Assembly (NCBI RefSeq): GCF_014279995.1 | Contig: NZ_CP047935.1 | Location: 186,001 to 250,000 of the forward strand | DNA: 64,000 bases | Direction of reading: 5' to 3' | Source: Synechococcus sp. BIOS-E4-1 | Lineage (GTDB): Bacteria > Cyanobacteriota > Cyanobacteriia > PCC-6307 > Cyanobiaceae | Shown: positions 46,259 to 54,297 of the stretch, in pieces | How the letters are laid out: every line of letters starts with the position of its first letter | Position numbering within the stretch: position 1 is the first letter of the stretch | Notes under the pieces: generated by a model | What the model saw: the letters and a program-made list of their open reading frames with translations, nothing else | What the model was told of the DNA's origin: nothing | Database searches by the model: none | Position numbers and translations under genes: made by a program

Positions 46259-49200
46259 CTATAGGGAAAAGGTGGCATTTGAGTCTATGACTGGCTTTTC
46301 AGCTGCTTCGATAAACCTGGCCACGCTGACCTGTTGTTCGGAACACGCGGGGTCGTGGTGTTCGCCGATGGCGTCGGCCATGGCCTGATCGAACCGTCTG
46401 GTGATGTTGTCGCTGATGTGCGCCTTGATCGAACGGCAGTCGATGCCGTGGAAACGGGTTTGGATCACGTACAGGCGTGCCTGCTTCCCATTGGTGAATC
46501 GTCGCTGCTGGGACAGCTTCAGCAGCCGATAACCAATCTTTTCCAGGACGAAGTCAATGAAGCCACGGGGCAACTTCCAGGTGGCCGGGTTGATGTTGAA
46601 CACGGTACGCCAGCGGTTCGCATCCCGCTTGGCTCGTTCATGCAGTTCGACGATGTCAGCGTCGCGCATGGTGAATTCATCGCGTCGCCGCGACAGTCCC
46701 AGAACGCCGTATTCATGCAGCAGCTGAATCTGTGGCTGGCGGAATGCGTGGACGTAATCGCCAAGGAATGGATTCTTCGTGATGCCATTCCGCTTCATGG
46801 CGGTCAGCGAATCCAGCTTGCGAACGAGTGTCGATGTCCCGCCCGACGGGGACATGTCTTCCAGCAGGCATTCATTTCGAAGGACTTGGAAACCGCCTTG
46901 GCGGTGGGACAGAACCTGTCTTTCGTCAGCCTGTTCGATGCCGTAATCGCGGCAGACCTTCGCGTGTTCAAGTTCCTGCTGCTGCTGCTGGGTCAGTTCA
47001 GCCTTTTTCGACAGTTCATCGATTTCGTCTTCACCGGCTGGTGTGGTGCGACTGATGCTTCGACACTCTTCAGCGTTGGTTTCTTCGGCAATACCCTTCA
47101 GCTGGTCCTTGATCGCATTGGCAATTTCTTCGTCGGCGCTTTCGGTGTCGGTTACTTCGTAGCCCTCCAGTGCAAGCAGGGTTCGAACGCTGAAATCGAA
47201 CTCTTTGGCCAGGATGTTGTGATCGGCCACCAGTTCGCCCCAGGCGCGGATGTTGTCGCTGCAGGTGTCTGGCAGGTCGGCTTCGGCAATGCCAGCGCGG
47301 ACAAGCTCATCACGCTGTTGCGCTGCCTTTTTCCCGACTTGGCGGATGACTTCACGGGCGGTGGTGTAGCCGCCGAAATAGGTCTTCCCGTTGCGTGCAA
47401 TGCAGACGAAACGGTCGACCGATGAACGCACACGGCCAACGGCCTGAACTGCTGCCTGTGGCGTGGTGCAGCCAGAGTTAAACGAGAAGGCTGCGTCGAA
47501 GTGCCCGTTTGGGTCATCGATGCTGACGCCAGTTTCGATGCAGGGCGTCGCGATCACCACTCTGTATTTCAGAAGCAATGACGGGTCAGTGATGACCCCT
47601 TTCGCGTCGTGATCCTTGGTTCGTGTGGTCTCGGCATCCACGACCAGAATTTCGTGGAGTGGAACCTTCAGGTCACGGTGGATCTTGTGGCCGATGTTCT
47701 TCGCGCTGTGAACAGAAGAAGCGTTTTGTGCCGTCACGGTCACGAAGACGTTGTCGCCTTTCCTGATGCGTGATTCCAAGGCTTCGAGCCAATGGGAAGA
47801 CTTGTGCGATTCGAACCAATGGCACTTTCGCCCTGCCGCTGGCTTGTGGTCATTCACCAGAACGTGCGCCTTGATGGCCAGTAGCTGTTCCAGGTAGCCG
47901 ACGACCTGATCGCTTAAGTGGGCTGATGAACAGATGACCTGTTTCGCGTTTCGAAGGCAGGCCGTCAGGTTCGACAGAACATCAGCACGGTGTTTGTTGA
48001 TCTCCGTTTCGCTGGTGAACAGGTGCCAGCAGCTGGCGTCCCACTCTTCGAGATTCACGATTGCGCCTTTGCACTCTTCGGGGTCCAGGTGGCTTGAACC
48101 GGCAGCGTGCGAAGAATCCAGCACCACGACCTTTCCGCGTTCTTCGATTTCGCGTTGGGCTTCGATTGATACTGCCCAGTAAATGCGGCCACCACCGCTG
48201 AGATCAGCTGGCGGCATGGTGACTTCCCGATGACGGTTGTTCAGCCATGGGCGAATCAGTTTTCCGTCGTTGTGAAAGATGCGTCTCGAACGCTGGGCGC
48301 AGTTGCCACCAAGCCCGCGACGGTGAAGGACGGTGTGAAACGGTGCGTCGTTGCTGTTGGCGTAATCGACCAGGGCACCAGTCTTGTTCGTGCCCATGCC
48401 GCCGATGATCGCCACCAACTTCGCGTCAGTCGGGATGTCTGACGCCTGAAAGAACTGGGTTGTGATCACCTTCGTTGGCCGCTTGGTGTCCCCCGCCATG
48501 GGGACATTCAGCCGTCGTGCGATGGCCTTGGTGTTGTTGCACCGTTGCCATTCTCGAAATGGTTTCGCCAGCGTCCGAACAGCTTTCAGACCGTCGATTC
48601 CCTTTGAAACCAGGATGTCGTCGCAGCCTTTCTCGGGACCGGGAAGGTCCACCACAAAGAAACTGACATCAGCGCCCGATTGCTTCGCTTCTGACCGGAT
48701 GACCATCCCCAGGCGGTCGATGGCCCCACGAACAGCGGCTTCGCCTTTGGAGTCGGGTTCCGACCAGTCGAACATCGCGATGACACGGTCGACGGCGTAA
48801 TCGCGCAACAGGTGCCGAAGACCGGGTTTCAGGTGTGACCAGCCGCGCTTGTCCTTTTCGCAGCCGTTCCAAACGCCAGACAGCCCGATTGCGAGATAGC
48901 CCCCGGTCAGAAGTGCAGCGGTTTTCTTGGCGCCTTCGGTGACGAACAAAGGGACGCCATGGCGGAGAAACCAGCGCCAGCGATCTTCAGGGGTGCGGGG
49001 CTTCTGATCCCATTCGGTGTCGTCTTCCCACTTCTTATATGCAGCCAATAAACGGTGGTTCGCGGCGATGCGTTCACCGATGTGGCGGGGAAAGGCCAGA
49101 ACGAACTCACGGGTCGGCACCTTGGCCGGGTGTTCGTACTTCATCGGGACTGGCTTCCCGTTGTCGTTCACCTTTGGGAAGTAGCGCCCGGTTTCAGGGT

Positions 49201-49873
49201 CTTTCTTGAACCCTGGCCGTGGATGGTCTGGCTTGAAGCATCCCCAAGACTTCAGCTGTTCCTGCGGCTGCAGGGACAGAGTCGAACAAAACCAGCCACC
49301 GCGAAGGACATCCTTCAGACGCTGGTGGTCCTTTTCAACATCGCGTCCATCGTCGAGCGGGCGAAGCAGTTTGTAGACGGTGTCACCGGCCAGCGACCGC
49401 AGGTTCATGCGGGCCAGCTGTTCATCGATGCCAGAACCTTCGACCCATTCCTTCAGGTGCTTCGGGTCCAGGGTTGCCGCCTTGGCGGGTTTCTTGCTGG
49501 TGACAGAAGCGGTGTTCTGTGACGTTCTGGGAAGACTTTCGACCGCCCCAAAATCGAGCGTGGACTGCTGACAGCGACCGCTGGCCTTCTGCCGTTCCAG
49601 GGCGATTTTCGCAATCCCTGCCGCTAATGCTTCATCAGGCCCCTTAATCCCGGCCTGTTCGTGACGGCGCTGCGTCTGCTGACGATGAAACGAACGGGTG
49701 TCCCTTGGTAGATGCTCAAAGTCCGTGAAATATGAACACGTCCGCTTCAGGTGGGATAACTCGGCAGGCGTTAAATCCCCGACGCGAAGTCGCGGAATAT
49801 GACGTTCTGAGGTTTGACCAGCTGGTTGACAGTTTGAACCTTTCGAATCGCAGTCAGAGACAGGGACCACCAT
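46259..49873 (-). CDS. CyRepA1-like plasmid replication protein (DUF3854 plus helicase), 5' end removed by integration
   Basis: The frame is open from inside rnpB (49960, TTG) to 46259. The first ATG inside the element is at 49871-49873, giving 1204 residues. A DUF3854/TOPRIM-like primase domain is visible (LFVTEGAKKTAAL near 48945, VIAMFDWSEPDSK near 48775). A helicase follows with Walker A GGMGTNKT (near 48400), a Walker B-like VVVLDSSHAA (near 48125), IATPCIETGVSI (near 47540) and motif VI QAVGRVR (near 47440). This is the plan of cyanobacterial plasmid initiators of the CyRepA1 type. In a circle the frame continues through the attachment core to an N-terminus at the other end (30703). Two 20-base palindromes are embedded. 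No Shine-Dalgarno site precedes the ATG at 49873. Confidence 0.82.
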   Translation of the reverse strand: MVVPVSDCDSKGSNCQPAGQTSERHIPRLRVGDLTPAELSHLKRTCSYFTDFEHLPRDTRSFHRQQTQRRHEQAGIKGPDEALAAGIAKIALERQKASGRCQQSTLDFGAVESLPRTSQNTASVTSKKPAKAATLDPKHLKEWVEGSGIDEQLARMNLRSLAGDTVYKLLRPLDDGRDVEKDHQRLKDVLRGGWFCSTLSLQPQEQLKSWGCFKPDHPRPGFKKDPETGRYFPKVNDNGKPVPMKYEHPAKVPTREFVLAFPRHIGERIAANHRLLAAYKKWEDDTEWDQKPRTPEDRWRWFLRHGVPLFVTEGAKKTAALLTGGYLAIGLSGVWNGCEKDKRGWSHLKPGLRHLLRDYAVDRVIAMFDWSEPDSKGEAAVRGAIDRLGMVIRSEAKQSGADVSFFVVDLPGPEKGCDDILVSKGIDGLKAVRTLAKPFREWQRCNNTKAIARRLNVPMAGDTKRPTKVITTQFFQASDIPTDAKLVAIIGGMGTNKTGALVDYANSNDAPFHTVLHRRGLGGNCAQRSRRIFHNDGKLIRPWLNNRHREVTMPPADLSGGGRIYWAVSIEAQREIEERGKVVVLDSSHAAGSSHLDPEECKGAIVNLEEWDASCWHLFTSETEINKHRADVLSNLTACLRNAKQVICSSAHLSDQVVGYLEQLLAIKAHVLVNDHKPAAGRKCHWFESHKSSHWLEALESRIRKGDNVFVTVTAQNASSVHSAKNIGHKIHRDLKVPLHEILVVDAETTRTKDHDAKGVITDPSLLLKYRVVIATPCIETGVSIDDPNGHFDAAFSFNSGCTTPQAAVQAVGRVRSSVDRFVCIARNGKTYFGGYTTAREVIRQVGKKAAQQRDELVRAGIAEADLPDTCSDNIRAWGELVADHNILAKEFDFSVRTLLALEGYEVTDTESADEEIANAIKDQLKGIAEETNAEECRSISRTTPAGEDEIDELSKKAELTQQQQQELEHAKVCRDYGIEQADERQVLSHRQGGFQVLRNECLLEDMSPSGGTSTLVRKLDSLTAMKRNGITKNPFLGDYVHAFRQPQIQLLHEYGVLGLSRRRDEFTMRDADIVELHERAKRDANRWRTVFNINPATWKLPRGFIDFVLEKIGYRLLKLSQQRRFTNGKQARLYVIQTRFHGIDCRSIKAHISDNITRRFDQAMADAIGEHHDPACSEQQVSVARFIEAAEKPVIDSNATFSL
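46835..46854. repeat. 20-base palindrome copy 5, inside the replication gene
   Basis: TGTCCCGCCCGACGGGGACA; read on the minus strand it encodes MSPSGGT, in a frame shifted by one base from the other coding copies. Confidence 0.75.
48487..48506. repeat. 20-base palindrome copy 6, inside the replication gene
   Basis: TGTCCCCCGCCATGGGGACA; on the minus strand it is read as NVPMAGDT, the same frame as copies 1 and 4. Confidence 0.8.
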
Positions 49874-49920
49874 GGGTGGTGTAGGGGGTGGCCCACCTGA
49901 CTCTTTGACTGGTAGTGGGT

Positions 49921-49944
49921 TGAAAGCAGGTCGTAAGCCGGGTT
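49921..49944 (-). repeat. Right attachment site, the genuine rnpB 3' end
   Basis: The 24-base core is identical to 30553-30576. On the minus strand it forms the last bases of RNase P RNA, including the strand CCTGCTTTC that pairs with the 5' GAAAGCAGG to close helix P1. Integration therefore leaves rnpB complete. Confidence 0.93.
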
Positions 49945-50304
49945 CTGTTCTCCTTCCCAAGGGAAGGGGGTGATCATCTATCTGGGACCGTCGTCTCCGG
50001 CGGCCTCTAGCGGCTCACACATCGGAACGGGACAGATGGCCAGTCGTCGTTCCTTGGCCTTGCTCCCGGCCGGGGTTTACCTAGCCAGCACCTCTCGATG
50101 CTGCTGGTGCGCTCTTACCGCACCCTTGCACCCTTGCCTGTGCCGGCGAACCGGCCATCGGCGGTGTATTTCTGTGGCACTCTCCTCACGGTCACCCGCA
50201 CTGGGCGTTACCCAGCAAGCCTGGCCATCGGGGAGCCCGGACTTTCCTCAACCGCAGCTCAGCACGAGGCTGGTCTTCGGTTGCGATCACCTCTCCTGCT
50301 TTCA
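49921..50304 (-). ncRNA. rnpB: RNase P RNA
   Basis: The catalytic RNA that cuts 5' leaders from pre-tRNA. Conserved segments visible on the minus strand include GAGGAAAGTCCGGGCTCCC, ACAGAAATACACCGCC, AGGGTGCAAGGGTGCGGTAA and GAACCCGGCTTACGACC. The 5' GAAAGCAGG and 3' CCTGCTTTC pair as helix P1, which sets the ends to within a few bases. The length of about 384 fits a cyanobacterial type A RNA. The 5' end is about 21 bases from a divergent tRNA-Arg gene. The 3' end serves as the attachment site of the element. Confidence 0.95.
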
Positions 50305-50325
50305 AACCCCATAATGACTTTTGAT

Positions 50326-50399
<74 letters not shown>

Positions 50400-50606
50400 T
50401 GATTCAGCTTTGTCTTCTCTGCTTTAGGGATGATCTCAGGTCTGTTCCCAAGGTCATTGGATGTTTGTGGTGCGTTTGTCGATTTTGATTGTTGGTCAGA
50501 CGCTATATCTGGGCTAGTGCAAACTCTTGGCGGTAGTTAACACTACATTTAGTGGGGTAGCCATGCTCGACGCCCTCGCTAGCGTTGGTGTAGTGAATCC
50601 GGCTCC

Positions 50607-50963
50607 ATGACCCAGCTTCACGATCTACGGCTTCAGCTTCTGGTGCAGCAGGAAAGCGAGCGCATTGCCGACTCCCAGCCCACTGAACTCGATCTGTCAG
50701 TGGTTCAGGCACGATGCCTCTGTTGGCTGGCTCTTCTTGCAGAAGCCCATGATGATCAGGCCAGTGACGCTGAGCGTCGTGGTGATACGGAGCAGGCCAT
50801 GGGTTGGTTTGCCGATTCCATGCGTTTGAGGGATGTGATCCAGGTGGTCACCTCGATTGAAATCCCTCTGCCAGGTCTTACAGAGGGAGATGGTGACAAC
50901 CGTTTTGACGGAGGTGGCGACAGCGACGGTGGATTTTCGTCTGAACCGCCGCTTGCAGCCTGA
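50607..50963 (+). CDS. Conserved-looking hypothetical protein, 118 residues
   Basis: Not recognised. The N-terminal 80 residues are helical and acidic (VQARCLCWLALLAEAHDDQA), and the tail is a Gly/Asp-rich low-complexity stretch. It is soluble, with no signal. It lies 37 bases upstream of another small gene in the same direction. Confidence 0.6.
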   Translation: MTQLHDLRLQLLVQQESERIADSQPTELDLSVVQARCLCWLALLAEAHDDQASDAERRGDTEQAMGWFADSMRLRDVIQVVTSIEIPLPGLTEGDGDNRFDGGGDSDGGFSSEPPLAA

Positions 50964-51000
50964 TTGGATGTCATGATGGTTAACGAGCTTCGGGTTCCAC

Positions 51001-51456
51001 GTGCCAGAAGAGCCCTGCCAATGTCCTGACTGTCAACGCTTTTATAGAGAGCACGACAGGTTGATTCGCGAGAATCCCACGCTTCGTCAGCAGCAGGAAC
51101 TCAGTTGGGCCGCTCTTCAGGCATTTCGAACACTCTCTGGTCGTGTGCTCGAGGATCTGCAGAAGCAGCATGGTTCTCGTACTGGCGACGCACAGGTGCA
51201 TGCAACTCCAGTTGGCAGCAGTGACGAGCCCACGGATGCGCTTCAGCAGGCGATGGCCGACATGGAAAACATCAATGCCCACCTCTTCTCGATCGAGGCG
51301 TTGATGGAACGCATTTTTGATGTTCGTGTGCCCGAGGAAATCGAGCAGAAATTCCGTGAGCTTGCCGGTGAGCTTGCGCCCGATCCACTCAATGCAGATC
51401 GCCTGCGTCTGAACCGTCTGTTGCACCAGACTCCTGATCTGCCCGATCGAGGTTGA
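51001..51456 (+). CDS. Hypothetical protein with CxCxxC motif, 151 residues
   Basis: Not recognised. A GTG start at 51001 gives a product beginning PEEPCQCPDCQRFY, a cysteine cluster that could bind zinc, followed by long helices with a coiled-coil look (about 20-60 and 85-115). The terminator at 51499 ends this unit. Confidence 0.6.
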   Translation: MPEEPCQCPDCQRFYREHDRLIRENPTLRQQQELSWAALQAFRTLSGRVLEDLQKQHGSRTGDAQVHATPVGSSDEPTDALQQAMADMENINAHLFSIEALMERIFDVRVPEEIEQKFRELAGELAPDPLNADRLRLNRLLHQTPDLPDRG

Positions 51457-51498
51457 CTCTTCGAACTCTCGGGTCGATTAGAGACTTCTGTTTTTGAT

Positions 51499-51524
51499 AG
51501 GCCCCGGTGATTGAATCGGGGCCT
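51499..51524 (+). terminator. Bidirectional terminator between the 151-residue gene and glgP
   Basis: AGGCCCCG and CGGGGCCT form an 8-base stem with a 10-base loop, followed by TATTTAT on the plus side; T-rich sequence (TATCAAAAACA in reverse) also flanks it. It sits between convergent genes. Confidence 0.8.
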
Positions 51525-51541
51525 TATTTATGGGCTTGGCC

Positions 51542-54064
51542 TCAGCGAATGTCGCAGGTGATCTCCACAGGCATCGCTTCCACGTTCCAGATTTCGCGGC
51601 AGTAATCGCGAATGGATCGGTCGGAGGAGAAGAAACCGGTACGGGCCACGTTCAGCACACTCATCCGGTTCCAGTGCATGCGATCCGTCCAGGCGCGGCT
51701 GACCGCATCCTGGGCCCGCAGATAGGCCGCGAAGTCGGCCATCACGAAGAAAGGATCGTTGCCGGTGAGATTGTCCAGCAGCGGTCTGAACAGTTCTCCG
51801 TCGCCATTGCTGAAGTGACCCATCTCAATCAGTCGGATCGCTTCTGCCAGTTCCGGAATCGCTCCGATCACTTCGCGAGGGCGGTAGCCACTCTTTTTGA
51901 GTGCAGCGATTTCTTCCACTGTCTTGCCGAACAGGAAGAAGTTCTCTGAACCCACACGGTCGCGGATCTCCACATTGGCACCATCAAGGGTTCCAATGGT
52001 GAGCGCCCCGTTCATGGCGAATTTCATGTTGCCGGTGCCGGAGGCTTCCTTGCCGGCCGTCGAGATCTGTTCGGAGAGATCAGAGGCTGGATACACCTGC
52101 TCGCCGAGCTTCACGTTGTAATCCGGCAGGAAGACCACCCGCAGGCGACCGTCCATATCGGGATCGGCGTTGATCGTTTCGGCGATGCCGTTGATGAAGC
52201 GGATGATCAGTTTGGCCATGTAGTAGCCGGGAGCCGCTTTGCCGCCGAAGATCACCGTGCGTGGAGCCAGCCCGTCGGCCTGCCCGTTCTTGATGCGCAG
52301 GTAGTGGGTGATGATCTGCAGCGCATTCAGGTGCTGACGCTTGTATTCGTGGATGCGCTTCACCTGCACATCAAACAGGCTGGAGGGATCCACCAGGACG
52401 CCGGTATTGCGGTGGATGTAGCCGGAAAGCTTCCGCTTCACGGAAAGCTTGGTGTCCCCCCATTGTTCGAGGAAGCCGTGGTCATGCTGACGTTCCTCAA
52501 GGCAGCGCAGCCGATCCATGTCGGTGATCCAGTCCGGCCCAACGTGCTCATCAAGCAGGGCTGAAAGCTCGGGATTGGAAAGGGCCACCCAGCGACGTGG
52601 CGTCACGCCATTGGTCACGTTCGTGAACTTCTCAGGCCAGAGCGCTGCGAATTCCGGCATCAGCTGGTTTTTGACCAGGTCGGAATGAAGAGCAGCCACG
52701 CCATTCACATGGTGCGCGCCGATGGTGGCCAGGTGGGCCATGCGTACGGCTTTGCCACCTTCTTCATCAATGATCGACAGTTTGCGCTGGATCGCGTCGT
52801 TGCCGGGATAGCGCAGCCGCACCTGCTGCAGGAAGCGGCGGTTGATCTCATAGATCAGCTCGAGATGGCGCGGCAGCAGGCTGCTGAACAGGTCCAGGTC
52901 CCACTTCTCCAGCGCCTCAGGCAGCAGGGTGTGGTTGGTGTAGGCCACAGACCGGTTGGTGATGTCCCAGGCCCTGTCCCACTCCAGGTGGCGATCGTCG
53001 ATCAGCAGACGCATCAGCTCAGCTACGGCGATGGCAGGGTGCGTATCGTTCAGCTGAACGGTCCAGTGCAGGGGGAAGTCCTCCACAGGCAGGCCACGGC
53101 TGTCGAGGCTGCGCAGCATGTCCTGCAGTGAGCAGGACACGAAGAAGTGCTGTTGCTTCAGGCGCAGGCGACGCCCCTCATCAGTGCCGTCGTTGGGGTA
53201 CAAAACCTTGGAGAGGGTTTCACTGCCCACCTTCTCCTCCACGGCGCCGTAGTAATCGCCGATGTTGAAGGCATAGAAGTCGAAACTCTCGGTGGCATCC
53301 GCGCGCCACAGACGTAGACGATCGCAGGTGTTGACGCGGTATCCCAGCACCGGCACATCGTGAGGCACACCAATCGCATGTTCTGAGGGGATCCAGCGCG
53401 AGCGGTAGCTGCCCTTGTCGTCGATGTAGCTCTCCGTGCGGCCGCCGAAGCCCACGAAGCAGGCTTCGTCGGGTTGGGGCAGTTCCCAGGGCCAACCTCC
53501 CTTCAGCCACTTGTCGGTGACCTCCACCTGCCAGCCGTCGCGGATCAGCTGGTCGAAGATGCCGAACTCATAGCGAATGCCATAGCCCGTGGCGGGAATT
53601 TCAAGGCTGGCCAGCGATTCCATGTAGCAGGCCGCGAGACGGCCGAGCCCGCCATTGCCCAGGCCGGGTTCCTCCTCCACCTCAAGAATCGGCTGAAGCG
53701 ATTCGATACCGAAGCGCTTCAGGGCTTCTTCAGCTTCCTTCTGAATCCCAAGGTTGAGCAGATTGTTGGCCAGCTGCGGGCCGATCAGAAACTCAGCCGA
53801 GAGATAGGCCACGGTTTTCTGGGGCCGGGCTCGGATCGCTTCCTTACTGGCCAGAAAGCGTGTCATCAGCCGGTCACGCACCGCATAGCTCAGTGCCATG
53901 TACAGGTCATGGGGGCTTGCTGAGGGAGCGAGTTTGCCGAGCGTGAAGAACAGATGCTCCGTCATCCCGTCAAACACGGAATCGGCATCGAGACCCGAGC
54001 GTTCAGGATCGACGGAGCATCCCGGAGTCGGTAATCGCAGGTCGAGGGGCTCGGAGGTGCTCAT
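51542..54064 (-). CDS. glgP: Glycogen phosphorylase
   Basis: GlgP releases glucose 1-phosphate from glycogen and uses pyridoxal phosphate. The 840-residue product has the PLP-lysine signature EASGTGNMKFAMNGALTIGT and the glucan-site segments GNGGLGRLAACYMESLA and HPAIAVAELMRLL. The length is normal for the family. It stands alone on the minus strand with a terminator after it. Confidence 0.97.
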   Translation of the reverse strand: MSTSEPLDLRLPTPGCSVDPERSGLDADSVFDGMTEHLFFTLGKLAPSASPHDLYMALSYAVRDRLMTRFLASKEAIRARPQKTVAYLSAEFLIGPQLANNLLNLGIQKEAEEALKRFGIESLQPILEVEEEPGLGNGGLGRLAACYMESLASLEIPATGYGIRYEFGIFDQLIRDGWQVEVTDKWLKGGWPWELPQPDEACFVGFGGRTESYIDDKGSYRSRWIPSEHAIGVPHDVPVLGYRVNTCDRLRLWRADATESFDFYAFNIGDYYGAVEEKVGSETLSKVLYPNDGTDEGRRLRLKQQHFFVSCSLQDMLRSLDSRGLPVEDFPLHWTVQLNDTHPAIAVAELMRLLIDDRHLEWDRAWDITNRSVAYTNHTLLPEALEKWDLDLFSSLLPRHLELIYEINRRFLQQVRLRYPGNDAIQRKLSIIDEEGGKAVRMAHLATIGAHHVNGVAALHSDLVKNQLMPEFAALWPEKFTNVTNGVTPRRWVALSNPELSALLDEHVGPDWITDMDRLRCLEERQHDHGFLEQWGDTKLSVKRKLSGYIHRNTGVLVDPSSLFDVQVKRIHEYKRQHLNALQIITHYLRIKNGQADGLAPRTVIFGGKAAPGYYMAKLIIRFINGIAETINADPDMDGRLRVVFLPDYNVKLGEQVYPASDLSEQISTAGKEASGTGNMKFAMNGALTIGTLDGANVEIRDRVGSENFFLFGKTVEEIAALKKSGYRPREVIGAIPELAEAIRLIEMGHFSNGDGELFRPLLDNLTGNDPFFVMADFAAYLRAQDAVSRAWTDRMHWNRMSVLNVARTGFFSSDRSIRDYCREIWNVEAMPVEITCDIR

Positions 54065-54297
54065 CGCTTCTGGTGAGATGTCTTGAGGTTGGCTCGGATC
54101 GCACCGGGAATGCAGGAAATTCAGGGTTTCCAGTCAGACCGTGGTGCCGTTGCGGCGAAAGTTTGGAGACAACTGCCGCTCTGCAGTCGCACTCTCAGGA
54201 TCAGCTCACGGCGTGATGCTTCGGCTGAAGCTTCAGCTTGAGCATTGCGGAAACCCGTTTAGGGATAAGGTCCCACCGAGAGGAATCGACATTTCTG

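Larger units (their letters stand above)
30553..49944. mobile_element. Integrated plasmid-like element at the 3' end of rnpB (about 19.4 kb)
   Basis: A 24-base direct repeat at 30553-30576 and 49921-49944 bounds the element, and the right copy is the true 3' end of rnpB. One repeat unit plus the intervening DNA is 19368 bases, the expected circle. Contents: a tyrosine recombinase, a ribbon-helix-helix protein, a TOPRIM protein, several unknown genes, a giant secreted-type protein and a CyRepA1-like replication protein. The plan, a recombinase at a non-coding RNA gene plus a primase/helicase-type replication protein plus cargo, resembles integrative elements reported from Prochlorococcus and Synechococcus (tycheposons), which mostly use tRNA genes. 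I see no capsid, tail or conjugation genes. Mobility is inferred from structure only. Confidence 0.9.

Noticed and set aside
46089-46388. Open frame of 99 codons at the end of the element's non-coding stretch
   Set aside because: It overlaps the replication gene end, has no ribosome site or motif, and looks like chance.
46334-47425. Long plus-strand open frame (363 codons) opposite the replication gene
   Set aside because: It is the antisense shadow of a gene with clear primase and helicase motifs; no family resemblance.
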